Positions 1 through 5,003 of a stretch of DNA of 5,830 nt are shown here, piece by piece. The translations under genes and the position numbers were made by a program. Under the pieces are notes generated by a model that ran no database searches, had not been told where the DNA came from, and saw only the letters and a program-made list of their open reading frames with translations. Origin of the DNA: Chitinophagales bacterium (GTDB lineage: Bacteria > Bacteroidota > Bacteroidia > Chitinophagales > Chitinophagaceae); assembly GCA_013297585.1 (NCBI GenBank), contig JAAFHG010000266.1, positions 1 to 5,830 on the forward strand, in the 5' to 3' direction. The stretch's first letter is position 1, and each line of letters opens with the position of its first letter.

Positions 1-1091
1 CCGCAGGTATGATGGCTACAACAGGTATGCAATTAGCCATTGATGCATTTGGCCCTATTGCAGATAATGCAGGTGGTATTGCTGAAATGAGCGAATTACC
101 TCCAGAAATTCGTGAGAAAACTGACGTGCTTGATGCTGTAGGTAACACGACTGCTGCTAGCGGTAAAGGTTTTGCTATTGCTTCTGCTGCGTTAACTTCT
201 TTAGCTTTATTTGCGGCGTTTGTAGGTGTTGCTATGCCTAGTAATCAACACATTGATATTTATAAAGCCGATGTTTTAGCTGCGCTATTTGTTGGTGGTA
301 TGATTCCATTTATTTTCTCTTCGCTAGCCATTCGTGCTGTGGGTGAAGCTGCAATGGCCATGGTAGAAGAAGTGCGTAGACAGTTTAGAACCATACCTGG
401 TATTATGGAAGGAACAGGCAAGCCAGAATATGATAAATGTGTGGCTATTTCTACAGAAGCATCTTTGAAAAAAATGATGTTACCTGGTGCCATCACTATT
501 ATATCACCATTATTAATTGGTTTTATACTTGGCCCAGAAGCTTTAGGTGGCTTTTTAGCAGGCGCTACTGTGAGTGGTGTGTTAATGGGTATTTTCCAAA
601 ATAATGCTGGTGGTGCTTGGGATAACGCTAAGAAAAGCTTTGAGAAAGGCGTAGAAATAAACGGTGAGATGTATTACAAAAAATCTGAACCACACAAAGC
701 ATCTGTAACGGGCGATACTGTTGGTGATCCATTTAAAGATACATCTGGCCCATCAATGAATATCTTAATTAAATTGATGTCTATTGTTTCATTAGTAATA
801 GCACCAAGCCTTGCACAAATGCATAAAACTGAAGCTAGCGTGTCTACTACTAAAAAAATAGAAGTAAGCATTGTAAACAAAGAAATAGTTACTGATAGCA
901 CTGCTACAGTAACTGTAAATGCTGAGGCTAAATCAGCAGATGCTTTGATTGAGGCACTTAAAAAAGATGGCTTAGCTACTGGCAACGATATTAAATTAAA
1001 CATCAACAACGGTATTATTTCAATAAATGGTAAAACACTTTCTGCAGAAGAAAGCAAAAAATATATTCAGTATATGCCAGCAAAAAAATAA
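1..1091 (+). CDS. hppA: Membrane-bound ion-translocating pyrophosphatase, C-terminal part (5' end outside window)
   Basis: This integral membrane enzyme hydrolyses cytoplasmic pyrophosphate and uses the energy to pump Na+ and/or H+ outward. The reading frame is open from base 3 with no stop, so the Met codons at 9 and 12 are internal; residues are numbered here from base 9. Family motifs visible are DAFGPIADNAGG (12-23), GNTTAASGKG (45-54), AWDNAKK (203-209) and GDTVGDPFKDTSGPS (225-239). By alignment with the mung bean enzyme from memory, the substrate/Mg-binding residues Asp205, Lys208, Asp225, Asp229, Lys232 and Asp233 are all kept. Ala49 and Gly52 occupy the positions that mark the K+-dependent class, whereas K+-independent enzymes carry Lys and Thr there. 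About six membrane helices are present. The family core ends near residue 270 (SLVIAPSLAQ), and about 90 further residues follow. The residues that separate Na+ from H+ pumps lie upstream, so ion specificity cannot be read here. Family assignment is very secure. Confidence 0.96.
   Translation, partial: AGMMATTGMQLAIDAFGPIADNAGGIAEMSELPPEIREKTDVLDAVGNTTAASGKGFAIASAALTSLALFAAFVGVAMPSNQHIDIYKADVLAALFVGGMIPFIFSSLAIRAVGEAAMAMVEEVRRQFRTIPGIMEGTGKPEYDKCVAISTEASLKKMMLPGAITIISPLLIGFILGPEALGGFLAGATVSGVLMGIFQNNAGGAWDNAKKSFEKGVEINGEMYYKKSEPHKASVTGDTVGDPFKDTSGPSMNILIKLMSIVSLVIAPSLAQMHKTEASVSTTKKIEVSIVNKEIVTDSTATVTVNAEAKSADALIEALKKDGLATGNDIKLNINNGIISINGKTLSAEESKKYIQYMPAKK
819..1088 (+). other. C-terminal extension of the pyrophosphatase, predicted periplasmic
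   Basis: After the last membrane helix the protein continues for about 90 hydrophilic residues (271-360 counted from base 9), while the plant enzyme has only about 15 there. The tail alternates beta-like stretches (KKIEVSIVNKEIV, TATVTVNAEAK) with a helix-like stretch (SADALIEALKKDG). It ends in a beta-hairpin-like segment with INNGIISINGKTLSAEE followed by SKKYIQYMPAKK. Both termini of membrane pyrophosphatases face the non-cytoplasmic side, so the tail should lie in the periplasm. There is no frameshift or internal stop, and the reading frame is continuous with the core. Its function is not recognised; a small interaction or dimerisation domain is possible. Confidence 0.75.
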
Positions 1092-1111
1092 TTATCGTTC
1101 ATATAATCAAG

Positions 1112-1145
1112 AAAAATCTCATCTAAAAAAGATGGGATTTTTTTT
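1112..1145 (+). terminator. Rho-independent terminator after hppA
   Basis: Left arm 1112-1124 (AAAAATCTCATCT) pairs with right arm 1130-1142 (AGATGGGATTTTT) over 13 bp, with one T-G wobble (1119/1135) and a five-A loop. The right arm runs into T residues up to 1145. It lies 20 bases after the hppA stop, so it should separate hppA from the lipoprotein gene. It also argues against any lipoprotein start upstream of 1146. Confidence 0.85.
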
Positions 1146-1176
1146 GCCCAATACTATCATCTTAAACGATATATCA

Positions 1177-1184
1177 TACTTTTA
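1177..1184 (+). promoter_or_regulatory. Weak -7 box candidate for the lipoprotein gene
   Basis: TACTTTTA matches the Bacteroidota -7 consensus TAnnTTTG at all but the last fixed position and lies 16 bases before the ATG at 1201. No TTG at a proper -33 distance is seen, and the implied leader would be very short, so this is tentative. Confidence 0.2.
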
Positions 1185-1200
1185 TCAAAAACTATTGTAT

Positions 1201-1689
1201 ATGACTTTCAAAAAATGCTTATTACCCTCTGCTCTCATTATTCTTGCTGCGTGCAATTCCACTAACAATAAAGAGTTGCAATCGGTAAATGTTGAAGACA
1301 CTTCAACATATATAACAAACAATACGATATCTAATTATAGGAAGACAATTAATCCAAAACCAATTGCCAGTTTTAGTAAAAACATTCCTGATGAATTTAA
1401 CAAGTGGGTATTCTCAATTGATGTGTACGAAACCAAAGAAACTTTTAAATACAATATACGCATAAAATACAAAGAACTTACCGTAACAGACTCTTTAAGA
1501 ATACCCAATTTTGGTACCATGCCTAAGGTGATTTTACAAGGTGGTAAAGAGCCTTTAAGTTGCATTATTGGATTTGCAGATAAGAAAGGTAATTTTAAAG
1601 AATATAGAAAAGCCTTTATTGAAAACGATAAATTAAGAATTGTTTCTTTAAAAAGCTATTTTGTGGGTGTATATCAAACAAAAAAATAA
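1201..1689 (+). CDS. Small lipoprotein of unknown function (162 aa)
   Basis: The product is an exported, lipid-anchored protein with no family I recognise. The ATG at 1201 is chosen because it places a classic lipoprotein signal at the N-terminus: MTFKKCLLP, a hydrophobic core and the lipobox LAAC, with Cys18 as the lipidated residue. The frame is open further upstream to 1027, but that stretch overlaps hppA and its terminator and cannot be a natural start. The mature part begins with an Asn/Thr/Ser-rich linker (19-60), typical of a flexible tether. A probably beta-rich domain (about 65-160) follows, containing WVFSIDVYE, YNIRIKYKELTV, IPNFGTMPKVILQGG and a charged FADKKGNFKEYRKAF segment. 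Cys121 is the only cysteine in the mature domain apart from the lipidated one. The gene is visibly AT-rich (two sampled 60-base lines hold 16 G+C each). It is probably monocistronic. Outer-membrane location is likely but not shown. Confidence 0.8.
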   Translation: MTFKKCLLPSALIILAACNSTNNKELQSVNVEDTSTYITNNTISNYRKTINPKPIASFSKNIPDEFNKWVFSIDVYETKETFKYNIRIKYKELTVTDSLRIPNFGTMPKVILQGGKEPLSCIIGFADKKGNFKEYRKAFIENDKLRIVSLKSYFVGVYQTKK

Positions 1690-1716
1690 GACTTCTATAG
1701 ATTATTGCACAAGCAA

Positions 1717-1747
1717 CCTTAAAAAGTGCTTAAAATTTATTTTAAGG
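1717..1747 (+). terminator. AT-rich hairpin after the lipoprotein gene, possible weak terminator
   Basis: CTTAAAA (1729-1735) and TTTTAAG (1740-1746) form a 7-bp stem with a TTTA loop. An upstream copy, CCTTAAAA (1717-1724), can compete for the same right arm (TTTTAAGG, 1740-1747), giving two alternative hairpins. The stem is nearly all A-T and the following sequence is only moderately T-rich, so termination would be weak. Confidence 0.3.
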
Positions 1748-1790
1748 CCATCTTTTAAACAAAATACTACGTAGATATTGGAAATCGTCT

Positions 1791-1798
1791 TACATTTG
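1791..1798 (+). promoter_or_regulatory. Bacteroidota -7 promoter box for the small Cys-rich gene
   Basis: TACATTTG is an exact match to the phylum's -7 consensus TAnnTTTG. It lies 34 bases before the ATG at 1833, which would give a leader of roughly 25-30 bases. A TTG at the expected -33 position is not evident; the nearest one (1778-1780) is too close. Confidence 0.5.
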
Positions 1799-1832
1799 AA
1801 ATAGAAATCCATAACTACAAAATCAAAATCCT

Positions 1833-2093
1833 ATGTTCGCAAAGCTAAAGCTAAACACTGCATTTATTGCAGTTTCCGCAATCGTTGTTACAGCATCTAT
1901 CACAGCACCTTTCACCAACATGTTCGGAAAACATTATAAGAAAGAGAAAGATTACTCTTGTTGCAAAGGAGATCAACTAGTGATTAATCATTATTACACA
2001 GTAAAATTTTTGTGGGCTGATGTATCTGCAGGATATACAGTAGAACCAACCGGAAAAGCATTGCCAGGAGGTTGCAATATTAAATGCAATTAA
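1833..2093 (+). CDS. Small exported or membrane-anchored four-cysteine protein (86 aa), unknown function
   Basis: I do not recognise the family. The start MFAKLKLNTAF gives a basic N-terminus followed by a hydrophobic stretch (about 10-27, FIAVSAIVVTASITAPF), which fits a signal peptide or a single N-terminal anchor; no clean cleavage site is visible. The short mature part begins basic (FGKHYKKEKDY). It has a Cys-Cys pair at 43-44 and two more cysteines at 81 and 85 near the C-terminus (PGGCNIKCN), so two disulphide bonds in the periplasm are possible. Between them are aromatic and hydrophobic residues (INHYYTVKFLWADVSAGYTVEPTG). The gene has its own -7 box upstream and a strong terminator downstream, so it looks like a separately expressed short transcript, which supports it being real. 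The ATG at 1833 is the first one consistent with the promoter position. Confidence 0.7.
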   Translation: MFAKLKLNTAFIAVSAIVVTASITAPFTNMFGKHYKKEKDYSCCKGDQLVINHYYTVKFLWADVSAGYTVEPTGKALPGGCNIKCN

Positions 2094-2170
2094 ATTTACT
2101 ATTCTATATCCCTTGATGAAAAACCAACAATTCCTATGATGTACCCAAGCATTTAACTAGTTACATCGCA

Positions 2171-2204
2171 TTTGCCCCCATTTTTGGGGGCATTTTAATT
2201 TTTG
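2171..2204 (+). promoter_or_regulatory. Possible promoter for the TraB/GumN gene, overlapping the terminator
   Basis: TTTG at 2171-2174 and AATTTTTG at 2197-2204 (one mismatch to TAnnTTTG) are 22 bases apart, close to the usual -33/-7 spacing. Transcription would begin near 2210, which leaves about 40 bases of leader for the ATG at 2252 but only about 15 for the GTG at 2225. The overlap with the T-tract of the terminator makes the match partly trivial. Confidence 0.3.
2173..2203 (+). terminator. Strong rho-independent terminator
   Basis: TGCCCCCA (2173-2180) and TGGGGGCA (2185-2192) form a perfect 8-bp GC-rich stem with a TTTT loop, followed by TTTTAATTTTT. It ends the transcript of the four-cysteine gene 80 bases upstream and insulates it from the TraB/GumN gene. 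Confidence 0.92.
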
Positions 2205-2251
2205 TAGATTTATAAAACAATTACGTGAATTTTACCTACAAATTCACAGTT

Positions 2252-3112
2252 ATGAAATACGTTTTAGCCTTTTTTGCTACTTGCTATTTTACCGCTTTTT
2301 CATTTGCACAAGTACCCACTGAAAAAACGCTATTATGGAAAATTTCTGGCAAAGGGATTAAGCAAGCATCTTACTTATACGGCACTATACATGTGCTTTG
2401 TCCCGATCAAATTATAATAGATACAAGTATAAAAACAGCATTTTACAAAAGCCAACAATTATACCTTGAAATAGATTTAGACGACCCAAATATGATGGCA
2501 ACAGCCATGAAAACGATGATGATGCCTGATACTTTTTCATTAGAAAAATTAGTAGGCAAAATAGATTATGACAGCATGAATACCATTTTTAAAAACTCAG
2601 CAGGTATGCCACTGAGTTTAATGGGCAAGGCGAAACCGTTACTACTTATGAGCGCGGTGTTTCCTGCTATACTAAAATGTAATCCTGATGGTTTTGAAAA
2701 ACATTTTCAAACGATGGCTAAAGCTAGACACATGGAATTAAAAGGGCTAGAAACACTTGAATATCAAATGCGTGTGTTTGATACCATCCCTTATAAAATA
2801 CAGGCAGATATGCTTAAAAATATGCTGTACCACCTTGATAGTGCCAGGTTACAATTCAACGAAATGGTAAAAATCTATCAATCAAAGGATATAAATGCCA
2901 TGCAACAACTAACTACCAAAGACCCTGCATTTGGCAAATACGAAGCGATGATGTTACAAAACCGTAATCAAAATTGGATACCGGTAATTATTGCCGAAGC
3001 GAAAGCGAAACCTACTTTTTTTGCCGTAGGCGCAGCACACTTAGGTGGAACAAATGGCGTTATTACCTTGTTGCGCAAACAAGGCTACAAAGCTGAGCCA
3101 GTGTTTAATTAA
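2252..3112 (+). CDS. Secreted TraB/GumN (Tiki-like) family protein (286 aa)
   Basis: This belongs to the TraB/PrgY/GumN family, related to the Tiki metalloproteases. Members carry two GxxH motifs thought to form a metal-dependent active site; the bacterial substrate is generally unknown. Here the motifs are GTIH (44-47, within SYLYGTIHVLCPDQ) and GAAH (260-263, within FFAVGAAHLGG), one at each end of the domain as expected. Other family signatures are LLWKISGKGIKQ (27-38), LYLEIDLDDP (70-79) and the C-terminal GVITLLRKQGYKAEPV. The ATG at 2252 is preferred over the in-frame GTG at 2225 because it gives a compact signal peptide (MKYVLAFFATCYFTAFSFA, cleavage before Gln20); the GTG adds nine polar residues in front of it. 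The protein is therefore periplasmic or secreted. Length is normal for the family. The gene stands alone between two terminators, so context does not suggest a substrate. Confidence 0.92.
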   Translation: MKYVLAFFATCYFTAFSFAQVPTEKTLLWKISGKGIKQASYLYGTIHVLCPDQIIIDTSIKTAFYKSQQLYLEIDLDDPNMMATAMKTMMMPDTFSLEKLVGKIDYDSMNTIFKNSAGMPLSLMGKAKPLLLMSAVFPAILKCNPDGFEKHFQTMAKARHMELKGLETLEYQMRVFDTIPYKIQADMLKNMLYHLDSARLQFNEMVKIYQSKDINAMQQLTTKDPAFGKYEAMMLQNRNQNWIPVIIAEAKAKPTFFAVGAAHLGGTNGVITLLRKQGYKAEPVFN

Positions 3113-3114
3113 AC

Positions 3115-3154
3115 AAATGATGCAGCCAACACTGCTATATTGGCTGCATTATTT
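3115..3154. terminator. Bidirectional terminator between convergent genes
   Basis: Arms 3115-3129 (AAATGATGCAGCCAA) and 3140-3154 pair over 15 bp with one G-T wobble; the 10-base loop is CACTGCTATA. On the plus strand the hairpin runs into TTATTTTAT. On the minus strand the reading past the hairpin is TTTGTTTAATT. It therefore can stop both the TraB/GumN transcript (stop codon 3110-3112) and the xylB transcript (stop codon 3159-3161). Confidence 0.88.
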
Positions 3155-3158
3155 TATA

Positions 3159-4637
3159 CTATTTAACTTGTTTGTCCAAAAGTAGTTTCCAATTGTCATA
3201 TACATTGTGATATGCATCTACCTTAGTAGGTTCTATTAACTGCAATGGTTGCATATTGGCAAAAGCCTCCTTTTCTGATATAAAAATATTGGCACCAATA
3301 CCTGCACCTAATGCTGCGCCTACACTACCATCGCAGTTGTACAATTCTACTGGCACATTGGTTACATTAACAAATGCTTCTGCAAATACAGCACTTAAAA
3401 ATAAATTAGCCTTACCTGCACGAATTACGGATGGCTTCATACCATTGCTGCGCATAATATCTAAACCGTACCGAAACGAGCAAGCAATGCCTTCTTGTAC
3501 AGCACGAAAAATATGAGCTTGTGAATGTAAATTAAAGTCGAGGTTTTGATAATGAGCACTTACAATTTTATTGTTAAAAATGCGCTCTGCTCCATTGCCA
3601 AATGGCAATACATTCAAGCCATTACTGCCAATCGCTACTTTTGCAGCTTCATCATTAATTGTATTGTAGCTTTTATCTGAAGCCAAAATTCTCTTAGTAA
3701 AACTATTAGCAATACCAGTACCATTAATGCATAGTAAAGTACCAATTCTTGTATTTTCAGAGGTATGATTTACGTGGGCAAAACCATTCACTCTCGATTG
3801 TTTATCGTAACCCAAACCATCACCTACACCATATATAACGCCCGATGTACCAGCAGTTGCAGCTACCTCGCCAGGTTGCAACACATTCAACGATAGTGCA
3901 TTATTCGGTTGGTCACCAGCTTTGTAAGTAACAGGAATATTATTACTTAAACCAAGGCTATCTGCAACAGCATTGCTTAACCTACCGTGGTCTGTAAATA
4001 CATTTTTAATAGTAGGAAATAACGACACATCAAAACCGTAATAATCTAATACATCTTTAGAAATAGTATTGGTACTAAAATCCCAAAAAATCCCCTCAGA
4101 TAATGCTGAAGCAGATGTAGTAATGTCGCCAGTTAATTTCATGGCTATAAAATCGCCCGGTAGCATCACTCTATCAATCTGCGCATAAATGGCGGGTTCA
4201 TTCTCTTTTACCCAAGCCAGTTTGCTAGCTGTAAAATTGCCTGGTGAGTTCAATAACTTAGACAAACAAACATCGTGACCAATACTATCAAATGCTTTAT
4301 TGCCATAAGGCACGGCCCTGCTATCGCACCATATAATACTATTTCTTAATATGAATTGACTCTTATCTACACATACCAAACCATGCATTTGGTAAGCAAT
4401 ACCAATAGCGCCCACATCTTTTGGATTATAAGCATTAGTTGCATTCGCTTTTAAAATGGCTTGCTGCACATGCTGCCACCAAGTATTTGGGTCTTGCTCT
4501 GCCCAGCCAGGGTGCAATGCAATAATAGGGGTTTCTGTTTCAGGATGTTGGACCGAAACAATAGTCTTTTGCGAAGCAGCATCTACCACCGAAACTTTAA
4601 TAGACGAAGTGCCTAAATCTATACCAAGCAATAACAT
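3159..4637 (-). CDS. xylB: Xylulokinase (FGGY family carbohydrate kinase, 492 aa)
   Basis: This cytoplasmic enzyme phosphorylates D-xylulose with ATP to xylulose 5-phosphate (EC 2.7.1.17), the entry into the pentose phosphate pathway. The N-terminal ATPase-fold half has the phosphate loop GIDLGTSSIKVSVVDA (5-20, with Asp7), GWAEQDPNTWW (44-54) and QMHG (83-86), the substrate-contact motif of xylulokinases. GNFTASKLAWVKENEP (133-148) matches the FGGY region of E. coli XylB. YKAGDQPNNA (238-247) carries the predicted catalytic base Asp242, followed by TAGTSGVIYG (261-270). The C-terminal half has VIRAGKANLFLS (404-415) in place of the common glycine-rich GGGA motif, then DGSVGAALGAGIGA (436-449). 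Length is normal and the frame is intact. The start at 4637 puts the phosphate loop at the usual distance from the N-terminus. No xylose isomerase or transporter is adjacent within the window. Assignment within the FGGY family rests on motif similarity, but the QMHG and AGDQ motifs favour xylulose over glycerol or gluconate. Confidence 0.93.
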   Translation of the reverse strand: MLLLGIDLGTSSIKVSVVDAASQKTIVSVQHPETETPIIALHPGWAEQDPNTWWQHVQQAILKANATNAYNPKDVGAIGIAYQMHGLVCVDKSQFILRNSIIWCDSRAVPYGNKAFDSIGHDVCLSKLLNSPGNFTASKLAWVKENEPAIYAQIDRVMLPGDFIAMKLTGDITTSASALSEGIFWDFSTNTISKDVLDYYGFDVSLFPTIKNVFTDHGRLSNAVADSLGLSNNIPVTYKAGDQPNNALSLNVLQPGEVAATAGTSGVIYGVGDGLGYDKQSRVNGFAHVNHTSENTRIGTLLCINGTGIANSFTKRILASDKSYNTINDEAAKVAIGSNGLNVLPFGNGAERIFNNKIVSAHYQNLDFNLHSQAHIFRAVQEGIACSFRYGLDIMRSNGMKPSVIRAGKANLFLSAVFAEAFVNVTNVPVELYNCDGSVGAALGAGIGANIFISEKEAFANMQPLQLIEPTKVDAYHNVYDNWKLLLDKQVK

Positions 4638-4673
4638 AACGTACCGTAATTATGATTGTGAATGATTAAAATG

Positions 4674-4694
4674 GTGTAATGATTATCGTTACAC
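4674..4694. promoter_or_regulatory. 21-bp palindromic operator candidate upstream of xylB
   Basis: GTGTAATGAT (4674-4683) and ATCGTTACAC (4685-4694) are inverted repeats matching at 9 of 10 positions around a single central T. The site lies 37-57 bases upstream of the xylB start, in what would be its leader or early transcribed region if the promoter proposed at 4707-4741 is right. A repressor bound there could block transcription. The symmetry and spacing suit a dimeric regulator. It is not of the TG..CG..CA LacI type, so the bound factor is unknown. Confidence 0.55.
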
Positions 4695-4714
4695 TATTGA
4701 TGAATTTAAAGGTA

Positions 4715-4727
4715 CAATGTTACATTG
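4715..4727. promoter_or_regulatory. Perfect 13-bp palindrome CAATGT-T-ACATTG
   Basis: Two perfect six-base arms flank one central T. The site overlaps the first two bases of the LacI-type operator and adjoins the proposed xylB -7 box. It has the same arm-T-arm architecture and TGTTACA core as the palindrome at 4841-4853, which is why it is listed rather than dismissed as chance. Confidence 0.35.
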
Positions 4728-4739
4728 AAACCGATTGCA
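4726..4739. promoter_or_regulatory. LacI-family-type operator candidate
   Basis: TGAAACCGATTGCA is a 14-base imperfect palindrome centred on CG, with TG and CA ends, and it is symmetric at 10 of 14 positions. It fits the general LacI/CcpA family operator form TGnAAnCGnTTnCA. It lies about 90 bases upstream of xylB, over the proposed -33 region. LacI-family repressors commonly control sugar-kinase genes, so a xylose- or other sugar-responsive regulator encoded elsewhere is plausible. Confidence 0.55.
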
Positions 4740-4960
4740 AATGAAAAAAAGTTTAAAGTAACTAACCTTACATAAATGCGTATTAATTTGCAGGATGATA
4801 ATAACAATTTGATAATTGGTAATTATTTAAACCCAAATTAGCTTGTTACAAGCAAAGACGCCGGAACTCAATCAAGGTGATATTGAGGCTAGTGACAACA
4901 AGTTTCATTTCTAGTAAAAAGACTAAAACATAACAGCAAAAACGAAAATTGGCTCGCCCC
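4740..4960. other. Remainder of the divergent intergenic region, no gene seen
   Basis: Apart from the palindrome at 4841-4853, I see no coding sequence, RNA gene or strong hairpin here. A minus-strand open frame running from 5052 into this stretch is hydrophobic by composition, but it starts inside the amidohydrolase signal-peptide codons and has no supporting features. TTAATTTG (4783-4790) resembles a -7 box but lies more than 200 bases from the nearest downstream start. The length of the region (366 bases between start codons) is more than two simple promoters need. Confidence 0.5.
4841..4853. promoter_or_regulatory. Perfect 13-bp palindrome GCTTGT-T-ACAAGC
   Basis: Two perfect six-base arms flank one central T in the middle of the divergent intergenic region, about 150 bases upstream of the amidohydrolase start and 205 upstream of xylB. 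It could be a regulator site serving either gene. It shares the TGTTACA core with the site at 4715-4727. Without a T-tract on either side it is not a convincing terminator. Confidence 0.35.
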
Positions 4961-4963
4961 AAA

Positions 4964-4971
4964 AACCTTTG
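4964..4971 (+). promoter_or_regulatory. -7 promoter box candidate for the M20 amidohydrolase
   Basis: AACCTTTG differs from TAnnTTTG at the first base only and lies 32 bases before the ATG at 5004. Transcription would start near 4978, with a leader of about 25 bases. The TTG at 4949-4951 is too close to serve as the -33 element, so only the -7 part is supported. Confidence 0.4.
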
Positions 4972-5003
4972 TACATTGACGCTCAATACAAAACTTAACA
5001 AGC

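Larger units (their letters stand above)
4707..4741 (-). promoter_or_regulatory. Candidate xylB promoter
   Basis: Read on the minus strand, TTTG (4741-4738) is followed after 23 bases by TACCTTTA (4714-4707), one mismatch from the Bacteroidota -7 box TAnnTTTG. Transcription would start near 4700, giving a leader of about 60 bases before the xylB ATG. The palindrome at 4674-4694 would then sit just downstream of the start point, and the LacI-type site (4726-4739) over the -33 region. Confidence 0.4.

Noticed and set aside
674..1057. Minus-strand 127-codon open frame opposite hppA
   Set aside because: It is antisense to the conserved pyrophosphatase end, with no independent start signals; a shadow frame.
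1027..1200. Upstream extension of the lipoprotein reading frame
   Set aside because: It would overlap the end of hppA and run through its terminator hairpin; the ATG at 1201 gives a textbook lipoprotein signal instead.
2225..2251. GTG start nine codons upstream for the TraB/GumN gene
   Set aside because: It would place polar residues before the signal peptide and leave almost no leader after the candidate promoter; the ATG at 2252 fits better.
2492..2524. Met-rich stretch (six Met between residues 81 and 91) in the TraB/GumN protein, considered as a metal-binding addition
   Set aside because: As I recall, Bacteroidota relatives often have a similar Met-rich segment after the EIDLDDP region, so it is probably ordinary for the family.
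4867..4887. Inverted repeat CTCAAT / ATTGAG in the divergent region, considered as a small RNA hairpin or operator
   Set aside because: Only six base pairs with a nine-base loop, no T-tract and no promoter placed to transcribe it; expected by chance.
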